A DNA stretch of 9,560 nt, taken from NCBI GenBank assembly GCA_964543965.1, contig CAZJAX010000081.1, forward strand, positions 1-9,560. The letters run 5' to 3'. Shown piece after piece: positions 1 to 8,700 of the stretch (positions within the stretch are counted from its first letter, which is position 1; each line of letters begins with the position of its first letter). The notes beneath the pieces are model-generated. The model was given only the letters and a program-made list of their open reading frames with translations. It had not been told where the DNA came from and did no database searches. The translations under genes and the position numbers were made by a program. This DNA is from CAMDWQ01 sp964543965 (lineage in GTDB: Bacteria; Omnitrophota; Gorgyraeia; 2-02-FULL-51-18).

Positions 1-1751
1 CATGGCCGCTAGCTGGGCGGTTTCGCGGGGGTTGAAGATGGCTAGGCGGGCGCCGAAGAGCTCTCTTGTGATCTCATCCTGAAGGCTGTGCACTTTCTGG
101 TCTAGCCACAGATAGTCCACTTTATCTTGCGAATCTTTGGGAGCGTAATTCTGTAAATTGGGATCTGCGACGCTGAAAAAGTCTTTGTCTTTGACCTGCT
201 CATAACTCAATCCGCCCAGATATTCGGGGTGGAGAGCTTGAAGCGCCTGCCATGCGCGGACATCCGCGGCAAAAGTTTGTATATTTTCTCCTTTGAACGG
301 CAATGAAATAATATTGCGGATCAGTCTGGGGCGCTCGATGCCGTCCGGCCCGCGTATTTTTAGGACAGCGACACGCTCGTCTCTGCGGACCGCCAAATCT
401 TCAAAACCGTCAAAGCGGAAAATTCGCTCCACCATGGATCCCTCATCGATCTGAACACGGTCCAAATCAAGACCCCTGAGATCGCTTTCCTTTAGAACGG
501 TACCCGCCTTCAGGGTCAGGGTCTTGCCTTCCGGAATATTCACTATAGAAGCGACGGCGACAGCTCCTTTTTTGACGATAAGCTTGCCCTTACCCTGATT
601 GACGACGCGTTCCGCGTAGCCGCCCGATTCAACCTCTACATTGCCTTCGACGGAATCCGCGCGCGCGATATCGGCCGGGATCCCCAGAGAGCGGCGGATA
701 GCCCTATTGCCTGACACCGAAGCCAGGAATTGATACCACTCTGAAAGATTGCCCAGATCTTCCCACTGGCTGCCGCGGCCTAGATCGATGATATAGACTT
801 GTCCTCTGCCAAACTTCGCCTCTCTGACGAAAAGGTCATCCACCGCCTTCTTCAGCGCCGACCAGTCTGCGTCGCTGATTCCGGCGTGGGAAATAGCTCT
901 CCAGGCGGCTTCATCGACCGTGCGGGACTGATACACCGTTTGCATGTAGCTCACGGGCAGCTCGGCTAAAGTTCCGTAGCCAGCGGTCGACGCCGGCGTA
1001 CTTTCTAGAGCCTGACGGAGCGCCTGAGAAAATTCTTTTGTCGGAAATTCCAGGAACGGATTCTTGAATATGCTGTTGCCTTTTCTGTCCTCGCTGTAAA
1101 ACAACTGGACGAGCTTACCCAGGTTCTTTTCCTTTTCCATGAAATTGGTCATGCGGCCTTGAGGATCGGCGGCCAGAGTTCCGAACTGCGTCAAGGCTTC
1201 ACGGGCGATGATATCGGCTATTCTTTTCCACCGTTGACCCAGCGCCTTTTCAACCTCCGCCTGAGACCAGTCCCGGTCCTGAGGCAGGGTCTTAAGCAGA
1301 TCCATGTCTTCACTTTGCAGCAGACTGACGCTTACGGCGCCTTTAACAATACTGGCGTCCTTGAGCTTGCTTTTCATCGCCTCTTTGTCGCCGAGACTGG
1401 CCTGGCCGATCTTTGCCGCGCCGAGGAACAGAAATCCGTCGCTGGCCGACCATCCGACGAACCTCTGAAGTCCGTCCGGCAGAAGGCGCATGACCGCCAA
1501 AGTGTTGATCAGTCCCGTTTCACGCAGCGTGCGATAGCGCGATCCCGGGAGAGTCCACAAACCGGTATAACCGTACAAAAGCCCTTCGTTGGCGGGCCTT
1601 GTCTTTAATCCGCCGTCCGAGACCAAGACGACCGGCTTATTGAGCCAATCCGGGATGGACGCGATGCGGTTTTTCAGCGCCCACATGAAGCCCGGCAGAT
1701 CATGGCGCACCGTATCAGGCTCCACGCCCGAGACAGGGATGATGCCGCCGT
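1..1751 (-). CDS. Sugar nucleotidyltransferase-like domain with beta-helix, C-terminal part of giant protein (partial at both ends)
   Basis: The minus strand is open without a stop from base 1749 to base 1 (583 codons) and runs off the left edge; the 5' side is lost in the N run. The fragment carries, in order, the hallmarks of sugar-1-phosphate nucleotidyltransferases. A glycine-rich segment VVLVSDGGLKTRP (about 1594-1635) sits where the family has GGxGTR. An Asp-containing GWSASDGFLF follows at about 1432-1461. At 1126-1185 comes FGTLAADPQGR then MTNFMEKEK, matching the family's 'G-hydrophobic-D-x-x-G-x-hydrophobic-x-x-F-x-EK' strand. WEDLGN (748-765) matches the W-x-D-hydrophobic-G signature. 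From about 660 to 440 there are short, Val/Ile- and Gly-rich turns resembling a left-handed beta-helix, which often follows this catalytic domain. The third Gly of GGxGTR is Lys here, so activity and substrate are uncertain. It is probably the continuation of the 5474 gene, since no start signal or intergenic DNA is visible between them. Sugar and nucleotide specificity cannot be told. Confidence 0.62.
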
Positions 1752-1761
1752 NNNNNNNNNN
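1752..1761. other. Assembly gap (10 N)
   Basis: There are ten unresolved bases inside a coding region. On the minus strand the upstream frame uses codons at positions 3k to 3k+2 and the downstream frame uses 3k+1 to 3k+3. One continuous protein therefore requires the true number of missing bases to be 2 modulo 3, whereas ten is 1 modulo 3. Ten Ns is also a common placeholder for a gap of unknown size. Translating straight through the Ns gives a 25-residue out-of-frame tail ending at 1674 that should not be annotated. Confidence 0.97.
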
Positions 1762-4700
1762 TCCATCTCCTTGAGGCCACCCCACTCCATGTCCTCGCCA
1801 TTGCCGTCTTCCGGCACTATAAACTTGGGCATATTAACGCTCACTGCCAAGCCGCATCGCTTGAAGCCCTTACAGTCAAATTCAAGATAAGAACGTTCCT
1901 TCAGAACCGTAAAATCTGAAGTGCCATTGTTTGCTGAGATTTTTTTGTCGTTGGCCAATACTAGACGGGCAGTCCCTAAAATGCCGCCGTTGTAAGTCAT
2001 TCTCAGATACTCGTCCGAATTCAGGTACAGCGCCGGATTAAACCTCTGCTTGATTCCGTAAGGAGCATACAAGCTGGCGCGACCCTCGCGAAGATCCTTG
2101 GCTGCGGCATCGACTTCGGCTTGGTAGGTTTCATGATTAAACGCCAGACGCGCGCCTTCCGGCCGGCGATAGATGAATATGGCATGCCCGACCTGACGCT
2201 CCCCTTCACCGGGGCTTTGGCCTTGGCGGCGGACTTCGACCTTCTGCTGAAACCTTGACTCCGGCCTCCCGTAATAATAAACGTAGGGCTCGCTTGCGCT
2301 GGCGTCATATCGCGCAGTGTCTCCGCTGGTGCCCAGAACCACCGCGGATCTTGCTTTTACGACGTGGACCAGAAAATCCGTCAGCTGCTCGATCGAAGCT
2401 TCAGCCTTCAGCCGGTCATATCCGGACGTGCTCGCCTTTTGGCCGGTCTGAAAAATAAAGAGCCTGCCCTGATCATCGTAGCCGGCTATCGTAAAAGCCT
2501 GTCTCTTATTAAGACCGGCATCGATCCAATCCGCCTCGTTGCCTTGCGACGGCTGGCCCGTGAATTTTATCGTCGTTTGTAAAACGCTTCTTCCGTCAAT
2601 GATCAGCGGCAAGCCTCCGATACCGTTCATCATCGGCAAAGGCTTGGCGGGTTCGCCGTCCTTCATTTTTATCTTAAAAACAGTCCGCTTGTCCGGATCA
2701 AAGCTCAGGATCCAAAAATTGCCGTTCAGTCTCTTGAAAGGCGTCTCGGTATGGATGCCCTGCGCGCCCTTTTGCTGCAGCTCGTCGTCTTCCAACTCCC
2801 CTTTGAGTTTTCCGAATTTAGCGATGATTTTCGGCTTCCAAACGCCGGGGCTCTCTTCGAACGGCTCTACATGGATATGATTTCCCAGGAACAAGTGCTG
2901 CTGGGTTCCGGGAAATCCTGCGATGATATTTCTGGATGAGAATCTTTCTCCGCCGACAGCCAGTTCCCGCTGAGTCTGCAGCTTTTCAAGATAACCTTTT
3001 AGCGTGCGCCCTGCATTGGTGTCGCTGAAAACAAGGTCGTCGTCGCGAAAATTGCGCTTCCTGACGCCTTCGCTATACTCCTGTATGACTCCGGTCATCG
3101 ACAGGTCGTAGAAATAAAGTTCGCCGGTCACGCTGACCTGAGAAGGCCTCGGGAAATCAGCGGTGTTCTTTCTGTAAAGCGGCGTGGATGTCCTGGCGGG
3201 ATCCATCATCACAGCGCTCGCGCCATCTCTCTGGTAGGGGTCGAACTCCTCGCTGCCTACGATCGAGATGCTGCGGTACGCCTGCACCCCGGGCTCGATA
3301 TCCGTCAACTCGCCCATCTCTATCTTATAAGGAAGCTTGTCTGCCCACGAAAGTCTCGCGCCGTCCCTGAGCTTCAAGGCAGCGGCCTCAAAGACTTGCT
3401 TGGACACGTTTCTCCGCTGCGCAAACTGCTGCAAGGACTGCGCCGATAAACGCGAACCCAGCGCTTTTTCGGCATCGCGGAAAAAAGCCTCAGCGTCCGC
3501 ATAGACCGCCGTAGAAGGAATCTGCGGCGCCCCATCACGTCCTTCGCTTTGGCCGTCAAATTTTACGACATCCTCGCCTGCCTCGCGAATCGTATAGGCA
3601 TCCACCAAAAGCCTGCCGAAAGTCGTCGGGTCAAGCACGGGCACTATGCCCCGTCCCTTAAGCTCTTCATAGCGCGTCTTATAACGCTGAGAGATCTGTC
3701 CGACAATACCGGCCGGCAGCCTGTTTTCATGAAAAACCGATTTATACGCTTTCAAAAGGCTCCGCAGCTGGTTCATCGCTTCTTCCTGAGAAAGCTTGTC
3801 GTTGCTCAGCATGTTCAGCAGTTTGTACGAAAGATAGAAATCCGAATCCTTGAACTGCTCCTCGTACTCTCTGGGCTTTTGGGTCAAGATCGCGATGTAA
3901 GGTCTGTCCGCGCTCTTTTCGTCGAACTTCGGCATCACGATCAGATAAGAAAGCTTTTCCTTGTCCATCAGAGTCGAAATACCCTCAGAGTGGAAACCGC
4001 CGGTAATGAGCGCCGCGACATGGACGCCTTCCTTTTTCATCCGCTTCATCGTGTTGTTGACCAAAGCCTGGTTGCGCTTGGAGGCCAACTCATAAAACTT
4101 CAAAGCATCGGGAATGGATCTCTGGAGCACGTCGAAATCAGTGTAAGTCTCGAAAGGCACCTTGTGCTTCTCGGCTAAGCGCTGAAGCTCCGCTTTGATC
4201 TCGGCGATCTGGCAAGAGGTCCGGTTCTTAATGAAGAATTCATAGTCCTTCGCCGTAAGCGCCGTGTCCAGCAGCTGGCTCAGGATATTGATGCAGCGCG
4301 AGACGCCTGCCAGCGCTCTTTCGTCCTTATCGGTAAATAATTTTTCCCTAACGTCGTTTTCAAAGTTTTCTGATTCTTCAAAGATCGCGATCAGATCGAT
4401 CCCTTCATACATGACGACGTATTGCGAGTAGAGGATGATGTTTTTGTATTCGAGGGGATTGATAGAAGCTTTCTGGGATAATTCGGCCAGCAAGAGGTGG
4501 AACTTGCCCGCCGAAAGCTTTCCTTGCTTGTACTGCAGAGCTTCAAGAACGAGCTTCTCTATATCGTTTTTGGAAAGCTTTCCGTTGAGCTCGGCGATCA
4601 GCGCATCCCGTTCAGCGCCGGCCTTCTTGAAATCGATCTCCTTTTCGAGTTCGACCGTCTCCGAAAGTTTCTTAAGATTCGGATAGCGGAGGAAATCCGC

Positions 4701-5474
4701 GCCCTTTTCCTTAGCGACCTTAGTGAAATAGTTCCAATATTCGGTGAACTTGATCGAACCGTTCTTATGCAGAAGCTTGTGATTGGTAAGCTCGATGAGC
4801 TCGGGAGAATAGACTCTGCCTTCCAGCTCCTGAACCGCCTTCTTGAGACCCTTGAGCTCCTTTCTGACCGCGGATTTCTTTTCGATCAAAGACTTGAACA
4901 CCGCGAGATTTTCATCATAAAGCGCCGGGTCGTCGACGCCGTAGAGCGAAACCTTTTCCTCGGATACCATTGAATAGAACTCACCGGCCGATATCTTGCC
5001 TTCCTTCATCAGCGACGTGGCAGCGGCACGCCGAACCTCTTCGATCGGGAAGCTCTTGATGATCGAAGTGTCGACGAAATCGTAGCCGCCCTCCAGAGCG
5101 ATCAGGCTGAGGTTGTAATTCTTCACCAGGTTGTCGAGGATCTTTGAAATGGATTCCTGAGCGCCGATCTTGGCGTGAGCGTCTTGAATGTTGATAATGA
5201 CATCTTCCGCCCCCTGCATGACAGCCTTTCTTGAAATGCCGGCACCTTCAGGGATCGTGATGCCGCTCAGCCTTGAGGCTGCCCGGCCGTCATTTTGGCT
5301 TTGTGTGTCTGAGATCTGTGACCATGCGGGCGCTGCGTTCTGTGCAAGCAAAAGGTCCTGCGAGCAAAACGTGAGGACAAGAAAAGCGGAAATAGTGCGC
5401 AGCCGCATTCCATAGGAGGAGCGGAACGGCGCCTGAATTTTATCTTTGCTTTCGGGGGTTATGCTATCGTTCAA
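1762..5474 (-). CDS. Exported giant multidomain protein: TIKI/ChaN-like N-terminal domain and phosphodiester glycosidase-like region (N-terminal part)
   Basis: There are 1,237 clear codons from a TTG start to the N run; the protein very likely continues in the 1-1751 fragment. Residues 23-45 (MRLRT, then ISAFLVLTFC and a Leu-rich LLLA) look like a signal peptide after a polar 22-residue leader. Residues 91-515 resemble the TIKI/TraB/ChaN/EreA superfamily: strand plus His at NIQDAHA (95-101), LIALEGG (124-130) with the expected Glu, and ITGGFH (490-495), a GxxH motif near the domain end. A Lys/Glu-rich helical insert lies between them. Residues 615-850 are unassigned. Residues 950-1060 resemble the NAGPA (phosphodiester glycosidase) core: GGLPLIIDGRSV (953-964), then RQAFTIAGYDDQGRLFIFQTG (991-1011), then SIEQLTDFL (1027-1035) and VVLGTSGDTARY (1045-1056), where the family has LDGGGS. 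Residues 1066-1237 are unassigned and lead into the nucleotidyltransferase-like domain. The coding call is secure; the domain assignments are moderate and rest on motif recognition alone. Confidence 0.85.
5406..5474 (-). other. TTG start and signal-peptide-encoding segment
   Basis: TTG at 5474-5472 is the first start-type codon after an in-frame TAG 21 bases upstream, and it has a GGGA core at the right distance. The first in-frame ATG (5408-5406) would begin directly at MRLRT of the hydrophobic signal, which makes a more ordinary signal peptide, but the bases before it (CTCCTCCTATGGA) contain no Shine-Dalgarno purine run. I prefer TTG because of the ribosome binding site, though the ATG cannot be excluded. 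Either start leaves the Arg-containing n-region and the hydrophobic core intact. The LTFC sequence is not a good lipobox. Confidence 0.55.
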
Positions 5475-5480
5475 GCCTAT

Positions 5481-5487
5481 TCCCTTT
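5481..5487 (-). promoter_or_regulatory. Ribosome binding site for the TTG start
   Basis: AAAGGGA on the minus strand, six bases before the TTG at 5474, is a partial Shine-Dalgarno match at normal spacing. It decides the start choice over the internal ATG at 5408. Confidence 0.5.
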
Positions 5488-5519
5488 AGTTGCTAACTTA
5501 ATCTATTAGATATGAAATA

Positions 5520-5525
5520 GTTATA
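5520..5525 (-). promoter_or_regulatory. Possible -10 element
   Basis: TATAAC (5/6 to TATAAT) lies on the minus strand about 46 bases before the TTG, which would give a leader of roughly 38 bases. A second candidate, TATAGT, lies at 5532-5537. No convincing TTGACA-like -35 is seen 16-18 bases upstream of either. The -10 overlaps a small inverted repeat, ATAGT-TAT-ACTAT (5517-5529), which could be an operator or chance in AT-rich DNA. Confidence 0.3.
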
Positions 5526-5591
5526 CTATCTACTATAGAAAAAGGACTAAAAAAAAGATCACCCTCTTCCCATTGGATCATAGATAGAATT

Positions 5592-5609
5592 AACCGATCC
5601 CACTCGGTT
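5592..5609. other. Short perfect inverted repeat in the spacer (possible terminator)
   Basis: AACCGA / TCGGTT form a perfect 6-bp stem around a 6-base loop. Read on the plus strand it is followed by TATTTTG, weakly terminator-like; read on the minus strand, the direction of both genes, it is followed by only a loose T-rich stretch (AATTCT). A T8 run on the minus strand at 5556-5549 lies further on, but only a 4-bp GATC stem precedes it. No strong intrinsic terminator for the right gene is evident. Confidence 0.25.
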
Positions 5610-5697
5610 TATTTTGTATGCGTGAAGTATACCGTTCAATTTTTTTAATTTCAAGAGGAAAACAGAAACGATAGCCTGATATTTTCTTATTTTTTTG

Positions 5698-5725
5698 TTT
5701 ATTAATATATTTAAAATTTATTAAT
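5698..5725. repeat. 9-bp direct repeat TTTATTAAT next to the right gene's stop
   Basis: TTTATTAAT occurs at 5698-5706 and 5717-5725 with a 10-base AT-only spacer, a 19-base period. Each copy contains the palindrome ATTAAT. It starts 7 bases beyond the TAA at 5733-5735. It may be a protein-binding or flexible site, or simple AT-rich drift; no function is claimed. Confidence 0.4.
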
Positions 5726-5732
5726 CGATACA

Positions 5733-8700
5733 TTATGCAGATTCTGCAAGGGTCCTCGCCAAGCGGGCCGCCGATCTCAGCGCGCGGTCTATATCCAATG
5801 ACCTAAGCCAGCGGATCGCAATCCCAAGCGCCGAGCCTACACTCTTTAAAAAGCTTTCGTCTTTAAACCCGAGGCCGACATTCTCCCCGACAAAGAATCC
5901 GGCAAAAAAGAGTACGGGGTCTCGGTAACCATCTTCTGAAACGAGCATGAAGCGGAACTTTGTGAGATCTTCCTCTCGGATCCGCGTAGACACCGCTTGC
6001 GGGGTATCCTGGGCGGCGGCTCCGAAAGCAAATGCGATGCTTTCAGGCGGAATACCCGATTTGGTCAGGGCGGTTACCGCCGACTTTCGGTCAGGATAGA
6101 TTTCGAAGCGAACGCGGGGATCGATGCCTTCACCGCTCCTGCCGATGACTCTGAGCTTCATCCCCTGCTCCTGCGCTTTGGCGGCGATCTTCCAGAAGAG
6201 ATCCTTTTGGGGGCCCGCGTTGATCTTAGCGATCATCGCTTCTTCGAGAACCATGGCTGAGGACGATTTGACGGCTCCGGCTTGCGCGGCCGAGATCCCG
6301 CGGAAAGCGCGCATCGCATTTCCGTCGGGCATGCCGGAACCTCGGCCGTCGAACCATTCGTCGAGCCGATCCAAAATTTCAGCGGGGGCCAAAGGCTCTC
6401 TTTTTATCAAAAAGCTCGTTTGGTCCCAGAGCCTCCTGGTCTCCTCGAGATCGCGCGCATCGAGCGCCTCGAGAACAGATCTGATCTTGTTCAGCAGAAT
6501 GAGATCCCGCGCGTCCGCGATCGCCAGGCTCGCGGCCGCCTGCAATGTGCGGCCTTTTTTTCCGGCGCCTATGATCGCTTCAGCTTGGTGAGGAGCCGAG
6601 GCTGATTTCCGCAATTGTCCCAAATAGAAGGCCGCAGCCTCATCGCCCTTCTGCCAATCAGCCGCGGGAGTGACAGAGTAAAAGCGCGCTGTGACGCCAA
6701 AATCGGCGGATGCCAAAAGCTTAAGATCCTCCGGCGTCGCCGCGACAATGCCGACGGCAATAGCCTCGGATAAGGATCTCTGCGATGCCAGTCTCGCCGC
6801 CTGAGTGCTCGGACCCAATACGTCCTTTTTCATCGCATCGATCGCGGCAGCTAAATCAAAAACTGCGCCGGGCTGATAACCCGCCGTCAAATAATGCAGA
6901 ATATCTTCGTAATCAAGGCGCGCTACAAGCTTGGCTTCAGGCGAGCTGCTGTCGGTCGCAGCGGCGACCGCGAGAGCTGAGGTCAGGTCAGCTGCCGCCT
7001 GCGGGAGACCCGGATCCGGAACAGGCGTTCCGGCCGCACGGGTCAAATTCAGCTGATAAAAGGCCAGCAGGCGCGCCGGGTCGCCTTGAGTCAGGTCGAG
7101 GATCTCGCTCAAGCTCGGATTGGCTGGAAGCGCCGGAAGCGGCTCAGCAGCAGGGGCGGGCTGCCTCGTGGGATTGATAAGGTCGTAGAACACGTCCGGA
7201 TCAAGGGTCACGAGATCGTGGCCGGTCTGCTGGATCATCCCGATCATTGAAAAGACCCGCGAGAGATTGATCGATGGATCAGGAGCCCGCGTGAGTGCGG
7301 CTGCAAGATAGACGCTCTCATCCATGTTGAAACCGAAAACCAGCAAGGCATTGATAAGCTCCGCCTCATCGGAGCGGGCGGCGGCCAAAAGATCCGAGAT
7401 CTTCGCGTCCGGCAGAGGGAGCGCCGGAATAGCAGAGCCGGGAGCGATCAAATTGCCGGCCGCTTCTAGCTTCACACGCATTTCTTCCGCCGCGCGGCGC
7501 TGCGCCGCTTCGAGATCATGCTGCTGCAAGACCTGCTCTTTGATCTTTTGCAGATCGAGCCCGCTTGCCGGGGTCCGCGAGAGGATCTGAGCGACGGCTC
7601 TTTGCAGCAATTCGGGGCTCACTTTCGAATCCGGAGTATCCGCCAGGATCGCGCGCATCACGGCTGCGATCAAACTGCCGATGCGCTGGTCGCCGCGAAA
7701 AGCCTTGAAGAATCCGGCGATCCTCGAAAAATCATTATCGAAGACGGCGGATAAGCCGGAAATCGAGGCGTTCGCAGGTAAAAGCGCCTGGATGATCTCT
7801 AAGACCTTTGCGTCGGATATCGCCGCTTCCGATCTGCGCGCCATCGTCGCGGCCAAAAGGATCAAACGCGGATGCACTGGAGCGATCGATGTCTTGCCTT
7901 GAGCCGCAGAGACCGCAAGATCCGCCAGGGCGGCGGAAAGGCTGTCCGGAAAACCGCGGTATTTGAAGCATGCGGTCAAATGGGTGCGGTCAGCCCCTAC
8001 AGCCGCAACCATCGCCTGCACCGAAGTATCCCGGACGAAATCGATGCCTTGATCCGTCGCATCCATGACGCCCGCGCTCAAGAACATGGCGCGGACAGGC
8101 GCAAACGCCTTCTCGCGAGCTCGGTAGTCGATGATCTCCGCGATAATCGCGGCGGTCGTTTTACCCGCACGGTGTCCGCGCGAAGCAAAGATCATGAATT
8201 CCTGAGGATGCTGAACGGCGGCTTCGGGCGGCAGCGCCAGCGCCGTCTGCGCCATCAAACCGCCGATACCGACGTGGTCATCATGCCCTTCGAAAAAAAC
8301 TTCGAGTTTTCGGGGGTCGGAACCCAGCGCCGCTAGGAGCCCGGCCATCGTCGCGCTCTCCCCGATCTGGACGGCTCGCTCATCATCGGCAGAAGCCGTC
8401 AGCACCCCGCCGTCTGTCAGGTCAGCGTTCACAGCCGGCTCGATCATTTCGGCGGAGACGAGCGGGATGATCTCGGCAGCGCCTTTGCCGGCTGCGTGGG
8501 CTTTACGCACGATCAGCATGAACTCGAAGGGGGAGATCTTTTTGGCATCGGCTTCCGGAAGACCCTGCGCCGTCTGGACCATCAAGGGGGTCACGCCCGC
8601 ATTGGAGGGATAGGTTTCAAAGAATCCCGCAAGAAGACGCGGGTCGGAGGCAAGAGCCGCCATCACGGTAAAAAGAGCGGGCTGCCCCTGGATCACATAC

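Larger units (their letters stand above)
5475..5732. other. AT-rich intergenic spacer
   Basis: These 258 bases between the two co-directional genes have many A and T runs and stops in all frames, in clear contrast to the GC-rich flanks. The spacer holds the ribosome binding site, the possible -10, the inverted repeat and the direct repeat listed separately. I see no tRNA, no conserved riboswitch-like pattern and no small gene. Its length and a candidate promoter suggest that the left gene is transcribed independently of the right one. Confidence 0.8.

Noticed and set aside
1159..1608. 149-codon plus-strand open frame in the left part
   Set aside because: It is antisense to the nucleotidyltransferase-like motifs on the minus strand, which is open over the whole region.
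1674..1751. Continuation of the 5474 frame through the Ns to a stop at 1674
   Set aside because: This frame gives a low-complexity Ser/Arg/Cys tail, while the neighbouring frame is open for 583 codons with family motifs. The tail is an artefact of the gap size.
3549..4178. 209-codon plus-strand open frame opposite the N-terminal domain
   Set aside because: It overlaps a well-formed minus-strand domain with recognisable motifs, has no clear ribosome binding site and shows no protein-like domain.
5549..5580. Rho-independent terminator with the T8 run on the minus strand
   Set aside because: Only a 4-bp GATC/GATC stem with a long loop precedes the T run, which is too weak to call.
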